Under the pieces are notes generated by a model, which saw only the letters and a program-made list of their open reading frames with translations, did no database searches and had not been told where the DNA came from. A program made the position numbers and the translations under genes. 64,000 nt of DNA from CAZPDM01 sp964585305 (GTDB lineage Bacteria > Planctomycetota > Uabimicrobiia > Uabimicrobiales > JABWCH01): contig CAZPDM010000014.1 of assembly GCA_964585305.1 (NCBI GenBank), positions 1 through 64,000 of the forward strand, written 5' to 3'. Below, piece by piece: positions 1-8,800 of the stretch; the stretch's first letter is position 1; each line of letters begins with the position of its first letter.

Positions 1-1375
1 TTTCTGATAAAGATTTTTTTTCCTCAAAAAATTCTGAAGTAGAAATAGGCAAAACCATATATTCTGTATTATCTTCGTTTGAAAAAGAAATCGATCCATC
101 TCTTTTATAAGGCTTAACGTTTTTGTCCTCTAAAACAAGAGTATTTTCATCAGAAAAATTAGCTTCATCTGGAAATAATTTTTCATCTTTTTCACTTACA
201 TTTGCTAATTTTTCATTAGCTTGAATAGGCTCCTCAACTTTATTAGGAATAATAATATTTTCATCTTCTGAATAGGGGGATGAGTTTTCGGTTTCATTTT
301 TTAATTCAGTTATTGTTACTATACTTTCTTCCTCAGAACCATTCATTAATTTATTTTTATTTTTTGACTGTGCTTCTTTTTGAAGAAGTAATGGTAAAAT
401 TTGCATACCAATATTTTGATATTCTTGTAAAATTTCTACAAAAATTTCAATTTCTTGATGTATTTCATACATCTGTTCTATACGAAAAACTCCTTGGGCA
501 TTTTTGAATATTTGAAGCAATGTCGCCAATTTTTCTGTTGTAGGAAATAATGTTTGTAGTCTTAAAAGTTGAGCACGGCTTTTGACTTTACTTAAATATG
601 AAACAAGCTCTTGAATCAGTAATCTATTTAATGTCCCTTGGTTTAAAAGCTCTAATTTTTCTTGAAAAACTGAGATTATATTAGGTAATTCTTCTAAAAA
701 TTCTTTTAAAACTTCAGAAGAATGTTGTGATAACTCCCATTTATATTCTTTTTGAGCAATTTCTTGATGTAAATTATGAATTTCTTCTACAGCATATTGT
801 TCTTCTTCTTTAAAATTTTGCTGAAGATTTTGTAATTCTATAGATAGCGATTGATTTTGTTCCTTATATTCTTCTAAACTTTTGCTAATATCAATTTGTT
901 TTTCTTGCAGTTGATGATGTTGACTTTCTAACTCTTGATATGCAGATTCTTGCCATGCTTTTTCTTCTTCAAGTTGCTTTAATTTTTGCTGTAATTTTTC
1001 GTTATTGAATTTTTCTTCTTGGTAAAGTGCTTCTAATTTTTTTTGTTCATTTTGTAAGTTTTGATGTTCATCTTGTAGTTTTTGTAAACTGCTATTTAGT
1101 TGCTGCTTTAATTGTTGATTATATTCTTCTGAATTTTCATGTCCCTTGCATGCTTCTTCATATTTAACCTTAAGCTGATAAAATATTTTTGATTGTTGTA
1201 TTTCTTGTCGATACCCTACAACAGAGATTCCTATCATGCTTAAAGTCAGCATTCCTGCAAAATAGTATTGTGGAATTTTTCCTACTGAAAAAAAACTAGG
1301 AAAAATAAAATTTAAAATAATAAAGCCAACAATAGCTGCTGAAATAAAAAGAATCAGAAGATTATCTTTCTGCAT
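1..1375 (-). CDS. Membrane-anchored coiled-coil protein, C-terminus cut by window edge
   Basis: The frame is open from an ATG at 1375 to the left edge with no stop, so only the N-terminal ~458 residues are visible. It begins MQKDNLLILF and has two hydrophobic helices within the first ~55 residues (one before and one after a short SVGKIPQYY stretch), followed by a long Gln/Glu/Lys-rich region with heptad character typical of a coiled coil (about residues 60-210), then a mixed helical region and an acidic Ser/Glu-rich tail. I do not recognise a family. The layout suggests a protein held in the membrane with a long cytoplasmic or periplasmic rod, as in structural or scaffold proteins. It diverges from the PilT-like gene at 1544 and the two share a 168-nt gap. 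Function is unknown; the reading frame itself is well supported by uniform composition and lack of stops. Confidence 0.8.
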   Translation of the reverse strand, partial: MQKDNLLILFISAAIVGFIILNFIFPSFFSVGKIPQYYFAGMLTLSMIGISVVGYRQEIQQSKIFYQLKVKYEEACKGHENSEEYNQQLKQQLNSSLQKLQDEHQNLQNEQKKLEALYQEEKFNNEKLQQKLKQLEEEKAWQESAYQELESQHHQLQEKQIDISKSLEEYKEQNQSLSIELQNLQQNFKEEEQYAVEEIHNLHQEIAQKEYKWELSQHSSEVLKEFLEELPNIISVFQEKLELLNQGTLNRLLIQELVSYLSKVKSRAQLLRLQTLFPTTEKLATLLQIFKNAQGVFRIEQMYEIHQEIEIFVEILQEYQNIGMQILPLLLQKEAQSKNKNKLMNGSEEESIVTITELKNETENSSPYSEDENIIIPNKVEEPIQANEKLANVSEKDEKLFPDEANFSDENTLVLEDKNVKPYKRDGSISFSNEDNTEYMVLPISTSEFFEEKKSLSE

Positions 1376-1485
1376 ATATATTCCATTTTTTAAAGTTAAG
1401 ATATTTTTAGATAAAAAAATTTTAACTATTATAGCTAATATTCATAAAAAAATAAATAATATTAAAATATCAACAGATGATTTTT

Positions 1486-1494
1486 TGTTATAAT
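1486..1494 (+). promoter_or_regulatory. Possible extended -10 promoter for the PilT-like gene
   Basis: The sequence TGTTATAAT contains a perfect TATAAT at 1489-1494 preceded by a TGn extension. No convincing -35 hexamer lies 16-18 nt upstream. Transcription would start near 1501, about 43 nt before the ATG at 1544. In DNA this AT-rich the match could arise by chance. Confidence 0.4.
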
Positions 1495-1543
1495 ATTTTT
1501 ATTATAAAATTTTTTAATATCTTCCATTGTTAAGGAAAATAAG

Positions 1544-2713
1544 ATGGGCAACGAAACAAACTACGATCCTAATAAAAAAGTTTACAAAATTTACAAGAAA
1601 GATAAACTTGTTGAGTTAAGTATTCATGATCTTTTACGGGATTTTAAAAAATATGGCAATCGTGTTTCAGATTTGCATATTAAAGTTGGAGAACCTCCAT
1701 GCTTCCGTGTAGATGGTGATTTAGTTCGAGCAGGAGATTCTTTAGACTATGAAACTGCGCAATATTTGATATTTAGTCTTTTAGGGCAGGGAGATATGCA
1801 AAAGTTACACAATGGCCAAACAGAAATTGATTCCTCTTACCATTTTGAAGATTATCAATTTCGTATAAGTGTATTTTTTGATAATGATGGTATTGCTGCT
1901 GCGATCCGTGCATTATCTATGAATATTCCACAAATAGAAGAAGTTGGATTTCCTAATAATGTTTGGAAAGATATTATTGATCGCAAACAAGGATTGGTAT
2001 TAGTAACAGGAATTACAGGAGCTGGAAAATCTACTACTATTGCATCCTTAATTCAACGTATTTCAGAAAATCGGGCATGTCGTATTATTACTTTGGAAGA
2101 TCCTATTGAATATCTTTTTAAATCAAAAAAATCTTTAATTTCACAACGTGAAATTCATCGAGATACAGAATCATTTTCTAGTGCTTTACGTTCACTAATG
2201 CGTGAAGATCCAGATATTGTTTTTGTTGGTGAAATGAGAGATATGGATTCTACATCTTGGACATTAACTGCTGCAGAAACAGGACATTTAGTTTTCTCAA
2301 CTTTACATACTAGAGATGCTACAGGAACTCTTACTCGGCTTATGGACTTTTTCCCTGCACAACGACAAGATGAGATGAGAAACCAACTATCTTTAAGTCT
2401 AATTTATGTTATTTCTCAAAAACTTATTCCTAAAAAGAATTCAACAGGACGTACTATTGCAATGGAAATACTTAATAACAATTCTGCTGTGGCAAACCTT
2501 ATTCGTACAGGAAAAATTGAGCAAATTTATTCTGTAATGCAAACTCGTTCGAAAGAAAAACAAGACGAAAATATGATCACAATGGAAAAATGTTTAGAAT
2601 TGTTAGTACAAAAAGATATTATTGCTGCTGAAGAAGCTATAAAATGGACAAATCGTATTACTAGTTTTAATCCTACACGTACTGCTCCTCTTCCAGGGTT
2701 ATTGCAAGATTAA
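1544..2713 (+). CDS. pilT: PilT-like type IV pilus retraction ATPase
   Basis: A hexameric secretion-type ATPase of the PilT/GspE superfamily, 389 residues, close to the usual PilT length. Seen in the sequence: an N-terminal PAS-like region with the VSDLHIKVGEPP motif (about 41-52), Walker A GITGAGKST at 156-164, an Asp-box stretch around LEDPIEY (184-190), Walker B DPDIVFVGEMRD at 222-233, and the His box AAETGHLVFSTLHT at 243-256. In known family members this enzyme powers pilus disassembly and twitching motility from the inner-membrane face. No other pilus gene is adjacent, so it is a stand-alone copy; a PilU-like or another retraction-type role is possible. An AAGGAAA Shine-Dalgarno precedes the ATG. 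The C-terminal ~30 residues after the helical domain are rich in Pro and Thr. Confidence 0.9.
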   Translation: MGNETNYDPNKKVYKIYKKDKLVELSIHDLLRDFKKYGNRVSDLHIKVGEPPCFRVDGDLVRAGDSLDYETAQYLIFSLLGQGDMQKLHNGQTEIDSSYHFEDYQFRISVFFDNDGIAAAIRALSMNIPQIEEVGFPNNVWKDIIDRKQGLVLVTGITGAGKSTTIASLIQRISENRACRIITLEDPIEYLFKSKKSLISQREIHRDTESFSSALRSLMREDPDIVFVGEMRDMDSTSWTLTAAETGHLVFSTLHTRDATGTLTRLMDFFPAQRQDEMRNQLSLSLIYVISQKLIPKKNSTGRTIAMEILNNNSAVANLIRTGKIEQIYSVMQTRSKEKQDENMITMEKCLELLVQKDIIAAEEAIKWTNRITSFNPTRTAPLPGLLQD

Positions 2714-2721
2714 CTAAAAAT

Positions 2722-2753
2722 AAAAAAGACCAATCTAACGATTGGCCTTTTTT
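2722..2753. terminator. Bidirectional intrinsic terminator
   Basis: A hairpin (GACCAATC pairing with GATTGGCC, one mismatch) is flanked by an A-run on the left and a T-run on the right. It sits between the convergent stops of the PilT-like gene (2713) and the OmcB-like gene (2779), so it can end transcripts from both sides. Confidence 0.85.
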
Positions 2754-2778
2754 ATTTTTAGTTTAGACTAATAATAAA

Positions 2779-4920
2779 TTAGTATACAACTTGAGTACTT
2801 TCTTCTTCGCGTACTGGTCTTGTTAACATCTTGGATTCGAGTTCGGTTACAAGACGAGTATCTCCAACACTGAGACCTTTAGCAACGATGCTGTATTTGA
2901 CTTTTTGTTTTGGTTGAAGAACTGGTACAGCTTGGAAGACAACTTTCTTGCCTTGGATTGTGCCAGGGATGTCTGGACCAATTTTGATAGCTTGAGTTTC
3001 TTGTGGGAAAGTAACTGTAATGCGAATATTTTCATCAAGAGCAGTACCTTGATTGGTAACTTCGATGACATAAGTAGTTTCTTCGCCTACAGAAACAGGG
3101 TCTTGAGTATCGATAACTTCGAGTAATAGAGCAGGTTGGCCTTTCCATTCGGTGCAGCATTGTGCTGTCTTGGTGATTTGAGAATTTTGTGCCATAACTT
3201 CGATGCATTCTCTGCCAGGAGCCATGCACATCATGGACATGACAATGGATTTTTGTTGGCCAGGAGCAAGACTTGGAATTGTCCAAACAGCTTGTTGTCC
3301 AGTAATTGTAGCTTGTGGTTCGGTTGTACGAACTTTAAGTTGGTTGCTCCAACGGGCTGTAATAGTAACATTAGTAAGAGCTACGCCACCAACATTTGCA
3401 AATACGATTTCAGTTTTTTGAGGTTGATTGACAAAACGAACTTCTTGGCAAGTAACAACTAAGTTAGCAGCAATTTGTTGAATAACTGTTGTTGCTGGGG
3501 CTTCGACTGGAGCAGCATTGCTTGCTGTAGCTTTTGCTACGTTGACTGCTGTGCCAGATTGTTCAGCTTTGACTGGATAGGTGAAAGTGCGGCTTTGGCC
3601 AACAGCTAAATCACCAATAGATTCGCGAATGTCACGACCGCGAGGAGAGCTGACGATTGGAGGGAAAGTGTCTGTCATAACAACGTCTCTTGCAACGCCA
3701 GTACCGACATTTTTCACTTCAATATTATAGTTGAAAGTTTCACCAACTTGTGCAGTAGCAGGTGCAGTTTTGGTAATTTGAATTTGAGCAACACCTTTGT
3801 ATTCTGTGCAGCAAGTAATCTCTTTGTTGATACCTTCGGCAGAAGTTACAACCATCTTAATGCAATGTTTGCCTTCTGTCTTGCCCATAATAACAGCTTT
3901 GCAATTGGCTTGAGCACCTGGAGCGATTGTGCCAACATTCCATACATTTTGGCCAGCAGGAGTGCATTCAGAGGAAACTACTTGAACACCCATTGGATAT
4001 TCAACTGTGGCGCGAACATTGGTAAGAGGAGTATCACCTGTATTTGCAATACCCATTACAACATCACCGCGTTGGCCAACTACGCCTTCTCTTGGGCATA
4101 CTAGGCTAGGTTCGAGATCATTTTTGACAACTGTGGTGCATGCTTCGGCTTGGACTTGGCCAGCATTACCAGAGGTTGCAACTGCAACGTTGCAGAATTT
4201 GCCGCGGTTAGCAGCTTTTGCAGTAACGGAGAAAGTTTTGCTAGATTTAGCAGGCATATCGCCAACTTGGAAAGTAGTGGCACCAGTAGCAACCAATCCT
4301 TGTGGGAGTTGATCGTTGACAACTACGTTACTAGCTGTTGCTGTACCAGTATTTTCGACGACGATTGTATATGTGATTGTTCCATTGAGTTGAGCAGTGG
4401 CTGGACCATCTTTACGAATGGCTAATTTAGCACTACCAATGTTAGTATCAACACAATATCTTGGTAAAGCGAAAGCGGTGAAGCATAGCCATTGTCTGCC
4501 TTCTTGGTTAGAGCGGACCCAAATTTTGACTTTTCTTACATCGCCTTTATTTAGGGATTGGAGATCCCAAACCAATTTATTGCCTTGTACATCTGCAGGA
4601 GGTTCGCTGCGGACGTATTGCAATGTTGGAGGAATACGAGTCATTAGTTGGACTTCACCAGCGTTTTGAAGAGCGGTGACGTCAACTTCATCCATGTATT
4701 CTTGGCCAATAATGGCTTCTTTAGGACCATTTGCACTAACTTTGATTAGTGAGCATACATCACAACCATCTACTACAACTTCTTGTTCTTGTTTATCAAC
4801 AACAACTTTAGCTTTTTTTTCTTGTTTTACAACGGGTTTTGTGGCTGGGCAAAGGCAGCTTGTAGCTGTGAAGATAATAACTAACATTGCCACAAAAATC
4901 TTAAGACTAATCTGACTCAT
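2779..4920 (-). CDS. Cysteine-rich DUF11-repeat lipoprotein, OmcB-like
   Basis: An exported protein of 713 residues. The N-terminus has a hydrophobic signal ending ATSC (Cys22), a plausible lipoprotein signal. The mature part is about six Ig-like DUF11 units of ~100 residues (near 56, 167, 274, 380, 486 and 594). About 19 cysteines are present, including two CC pairs in the contexts CCTEYKG and CCTEWKG at the ends of units three and five. From memory, the last ~110 residues (DTQDPVSVGEETTYVIEVTN and following, ending in a Glu/Ser/Thr-rich stretch with terminal VVY) follow the C-terminal unit of chlamydial OmcB, which has DTNDPICVGENTVY and ends THVY. OmcB is a disulfide-crosslinked outer-envelope protein, so an envelope structural role is inferred. 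Base composition is visibly richer in G and C than its neighbours, and a near-consensus promoter precedes it, both suggesting high expression. SD GGAGAGG lies just upstream of the ATG. Confidence 0.88.
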   Translation of the reverse strand: MSQISLKIFVAMLVIIFTATSCLCPATKPVVKQEKKAKVVVDKQEQEVVVDGCDVCSLIKVSANGPKEAIIGQEYMDEVDVTALQNAGEVQLMTRIPPTLQYVRSEPPADVQGNKLVWDLQSLNKGDVRKVKIWVRSNQEGRQWLCFTAFALPRYCVDTNIGSAKLAIRKDGPATAQLNGTITYTIVVENTGTATASNVVVNDQLPQGLVATGATTFQVGDMPAKSSKTFSVTAKAANRGKFCNVAVATSGNAGQVQAEACTTVVKNDLEPSLVCPREGVVGQRGDVVMGIANTGDTPLTNVRATVEYPMGVQVVSSECTPAGQNVWNVGTIAPGAQANCKAVIMGKTEGKHCIKMVVTSAEGINKEITCCTEYKGVAQIQITKTAPATAQVGETFNYNIEVKNVGTGVARDVVMTDTFPPIVSSPRGRDIRESIGDLAVGQSRTFTYPVKAEQSGTAVNVAKATASNAAPVEAPATTVIQQIAANLVVTCQEVRFVNQPQKTEIVFANVGGVALTNVTITARWSNQLKVRTTEPQATITGQQAVWTIPSLAPGQQKSIVMSMMCMAPGRECIEVMAQNSQITKTAQCCTEWKGQPALLLEVIDTQDPVSVGEETTYVIEVTNQGTALDENIRITVTFPQETQAIKIGPDIPGTIQGKKVVFQAVPVLQPKQKVKYSIVAKGLSVGDTRLVTELESKMLTRPVREEESTQVVY

Positions 4921-4983
4921 TCAACCTCTCTCCTTCCAAACACACCATGAGAATATATGGTGAGGGATAAGAAATAATAGGTA

Positions 4984-5011
4984 AAGGATCCTAACGAAAA
5001 TTCGGATCCTT
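4984..5011 (-). promoter_or_regulatory. Stem-loop at the 5' end of the OmcB-like transcript
   Basis: AAGGATCC (4984-4991) and GGATCCTT (5004-5011) form a perfect 8-bp inverted repeat. It lies immediately downstream of the predicted transcription start near 5014 on the minus strand, so the mRNA would begin with a stem-loop. Such 5' stems often protect abundant mRNAs from decay; that role is inference. Confidence 0.5.
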
Positions 5012-5021
5012 AAGAAAGTCT

Positions 5022-5050
5022 ATTTTAGCATCAAAATAAAAATTTGTCAA
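5022..5050 (-). promoter_or_regulatory. Sigma-70-type promoter of the OmcB-like gene
   Basis: On the minus strand TTGACA (5045-5050) is followed after exactly 17 nt by TAAAAT (5022-5027). This is a perfect -35, the optimal spacer and a one-mismatch -10. The predicted start is near 5014, giving a 5' leader of about 95 nt. An inverted repeat TGCTTCT/AGAAGCA at 5062-5080 lies just upstream of the -35 and might be an operator or part of the end of folE. Confidence 0.8.
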
Positions 5051-5207
5051 GATATTTTTTATGCTTCTTACATAGAAGCAAACATCACTAATATTGTATC
5101 AAAAAAATATATTATTCAATTAAAAAAATCTTTTTTTTTATATTTTTTTTAAAGAAAATAAAAAAAATTTAAGAATATAACTAACAATCATTTAGAATAT
5201 TTTAATT

Positions 5208-5807
5208 CTAAAGCATTTGAAAAAATTCTGAACGAATTTGGCGATCGGATTCAAAATTGCCTAAAAAACAAGATGTTTTAGCATTTGCCTGGTGTTTTTC
5301 AACACCTCTCATCATAACACATAAATGTTGGGCTTCTATAATAACTCCTATACCATGGCATTCAGTATGTGTAGCTATTGCAGAAGCAATTTGGCGTGTT
5401 AAATTTTCCTGAATTTGCAATCTGCGTGCAAAAACATCAACAATCCGAGGAATTTTAGAAAGTCCAATAACTTTTCCATTGGGGATATATCCTACATGAC
5501 ATTTGCCAAAAAATGGTAAGAGATGGTGTTCACAAATCGAATAAAAAGGTATATCTTTAACTATAACCATATCTTGTTTGGGAGAAATAAAAATAGCTTG
5601 GTTAATTATTTCTTCAATATTTTGTTGGTAACCACGAGTAATATATCGAAAGGCTTTTGCAGCACGTTGCGGAGTTTTGAGAAGCCCCTCACGTTGAGGA
5701 TCTTCTCCAATTGCTTGAATCAATGATTGATAAATTTTATCTAAGGAATCAGTTTCTTGTTTTGTAGGAAGTGTGGAATGTTCCTTATTTTGTCTCAAAA
5801 TGTGCAT
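5208..5807 (-). CDS. folE: GTP cyclohydrolase I
   Basis: Converts GTP to 7,8-dihydroneopterin triphosphate, the first step of tetrahydrofolate synthesis (and of queuosine in many bacteria). The protein is 199 residues, the normal size for type IA enzymes. The zinc ligands are visible: Cys92 and His95 in CEHHLLPF and Cys163 in HLCVMMRG. Other family signatures are EDPQREGLLKTPQRAAKA (about 35-52), GLSKIPRIVDVFARRLQ (115-131) and the GVEK motif at 168-171. It starts 29 nt after the stop of the upstream pseudokinase gene on the same strand, so the two are probably co-transcribed, although no functional link is obvious. Folate supply fits with MetH further along the window. Confidence 0.96.
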   Translation of the reverse strand: MHILRQNKEHSTLPTKQETDSLDKIYQSLIQAIGEDPQREGLLKTPQRAAKAFRYITRGYQQNIEEIINQAIFISPKQDMVIVKDIPFYSICEHHLLPFFGKCHVGYIPNGKVIGLSKIPRIVDVFARRLQIQENLTRQIASAIATHTECHGIGVIIEAQHLCVMMRGVEKHQANAKTSCFLGNFESDRQIRSEFFQML

Positions 5808-5836
5808 AATTTGACCTTGATCTAGCGAAAATTTTC

Positions 5837-8800
5837 TTAATGAGAATCCGGATTTTCAAATTTTTCAACAGGAAATTCATTAATATGCCCATATTTATCT
5901 TGTAATAAAATTTGATATTGAAATTCTTTATTGCCAGGTAGTGGAATTGCCAACATTCCGGCAGCAAAGGGAATCCAAACATCTTTTGGAGATATAGTTT
6001 TTTGTTGGAATATATTAGTCCATGTTCTTTTTGTTGGTGAAAAAATTTGTCTACATCCAACTTGTTCAAATGATGTTTTTATATCCCCATTCCAAACGAT
6101 TTGAAGAACACTGCCAATTATCTTCTTATCTAAATTGAGCCGACTTGTGTCAATCATACCAGCAAACACAATTTCAAACTCTCGTATAGTACGATGATTT
6201 TTATAAATTAGTTCAACAGTATATGAATATGTTTGATCAATAATCAGTCCGTGTTCCTGATTATCATCATAAACAGAATTCTCTTGATTTATTCCTTGGT
6301 ATAAAACAATACCTGTATCGCTGCGACGTAATATAATTTGCTGCAAAAAAGCAGTGTCCATTTTATTCCAATCAAAATAAATACAAGAATTCTCAAAAGC
6401 ATAGCTAAAATTCTCAGGAAGATCATTATATTCGCAACGTAATTTGCGAATATTTAAACTCCACTTTCTTTTACACTTTGGTCCTGTTGGAGCAACGCCA
6501 ACAATATCGAGATGATAATTTAATTCTACAGAACCAGGTAGCCCTAATGGCTCTCCATTTACGGTTTGTCCTAAATCATCAAAAAACATAGAAGTTGTAG
6601 AATTTCCTTTTTTATCAATGCTAATATTATCACGGAAAAGTTCAATATATTTTAAATATTTGAATTTTTTGAAATTATTATAATCCCAATGGACACGACC
6701 TTGACTTGCTTCTACTTGAAGCAACTGAGAAAGTTCTTGTAATGTTAAGGCTTTGATTTTTTTTTCAGTAACAAAAATCTTCTTTTCGTTTTTTAAGATG
6801 TAATAAAATTTATAACAAGCTTCCTCTCCATGTTTAAATTCGCTATCATAGACTTCTTGAGGTTCTTGTGAAGATTTTTGTGTAAGAATACTTTCATTTC
6901 GAGAAATTTCTATTTTATCTATGGAAGGAAAGTTAGGAAATTTCCATTGTAGATGGTGAATAAGATCACTTTCTCCTAAAATTTCTAAATTAGGAATTTG
7001 AGTAACAATATTATTAGAGGTTAGAGTAATAGAGTGGCCAGATTTTAAGGTAGCCGACAACTGACAGTTATATTCTGTACCAGGGAAAAGTTGTTTTAAA
7101 TAGACAGTACGCGTCCCAGAACTTAGCATATATTTACCATCAATATTTGATACTTGTAAAACAAATTCTTTAATTCGTTTGGCAATCTGAATATCAGAAA
7201 TTTCCCATCTCATACGAAAAGAATCTACGCCAACATCTGTAATTTGAGAAGAAATAGAAAATGGTAATGTTTTAAATGCAATGATTTTTCCATCACGACT
7301 TTTCTTTGAAAAATATCGATATTTTAAAGGAAATCTATATTCTCGAAATGGTTCTAAATTTTCTAATGTAATAGAGTCTGATTTTGTAGAAGCAATAAAT
7401 CTACCTGTAGAATCATAAATTTCTATTGATTCTATTTGTCCTTGTGGAGTAGGTGCCCAATGGATGATAGCACGATTATAAAATGTTTTAATGCTTTCTT
7501 GAATTTGAAATTCTTTTGTTTTTACAACCCCCATATCACGATAATAAGGCTCAACTCTTCCTTGCCAATGAACAATTAGAGTATAATGATACTCTCCACC
7601 TGGAGCCAAATCATTATCTTCATAGGTATATACACCTTCGTCATTACTCCAAGAAAAAAGATGTGATTGTTGAGTTCCTTCTCCGGTGCGACGAATTTCT
7701 AATTGTCCTTCAATGTATAATGCTGTTTCAGGAGGAATTCGAATATCCCAAAAAAGATCTTCAAATCCAACATTTTGCAAGGTACATACAATATTTATTT
7801 CTGGAATAGTAACAGTTTTTTCTAAAAGGCATCCACCAGTATCTCCAATATTTAAACAGTATTGGTAAGTTTTTCCCATGGTAACATTAGTATCAGTTAA
7901 TATCATGGAAGGCCCTACACCCAGGCGAGCAATTGTATTGGGAGATTCTTCTAACCCTGCACGACGTTGTAATAAGATTTCTTTGCCAAGGTCTTGTAAG
8001 GATTTGGGGTTAGAAACCGCTACAGAAAATGTAACAGAAAATGGTGTTATTTGGCTACGGACATTTTGTCCAACAATTTGTTTACTGTGAGATATTTTTA
8101 TTTTTGTACTGACTGTTGGAGAAATTTTTTCTGTATGTCCATTAGAGTAAACTGCGGCTACAGAAACCTCTACGAATTCTTTTGTAAGAGTAGTTTGAAT
8201 GTCAGGTTCAAAAGCAAAGAAGGAATCTTTTATACGTTTTAAAACTTTTCCTTCGCAACTAATCTGATAGCATAAAATTTGACTGTGTTGAACAGGCTTC
8301 CACTGGATGTTTAAGGAACCCCATTCTTCTTCATATCCACTTAGCTCTGTTATAGGATTAGCATCAAGCACAACATTGATAGTTGGCCCTGTTCTCCATC
8401 CAACATTACTAACTAAAACACGAAAAGCAAACTGATGTGATTCAAATAAATCAAGCTCCTCTTGCCAATGAAAAACTACCAAATCTTCGTTACTTTCTGA
8501 AGTAATATTCATTTTGGCATTTTGCGGCCAACCGTTTTTTAATAATTCAAAATCTTCATAAAATTTAGCTTGGCGTTTAGGCAAAGCAAGCGAAAATTGC
8601 CATTCATTGTCAACTTTTCGATAAGATGGTTCAGGTATTGCAGGCAACAATTCTGCTTCAAAAACGTGTTTAGGTCCAATGATTTCATTTTTATCTTTAT
8701 CAAGAAAAATAGGCTTAGCTTCAATACGTAATTTCTGATAAAACGGCAATACAACATTTGGCGGTGGCAAAACTACTTCATTACCAGAATATCTTCCTAA

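Noticed and set aside
280..507. Plus-strand open frame near the left edge
   Set aside because: It is antisense to the coiled-coil gene, which is continuous from 1375 to the edge.
3136..3462. Long open frames antisense to the OmcB-like gene
   Set aside because: They are shadows of the strongly supported minus-strand gene with its conserved DUF11 repeats; no ribosome site or family match.
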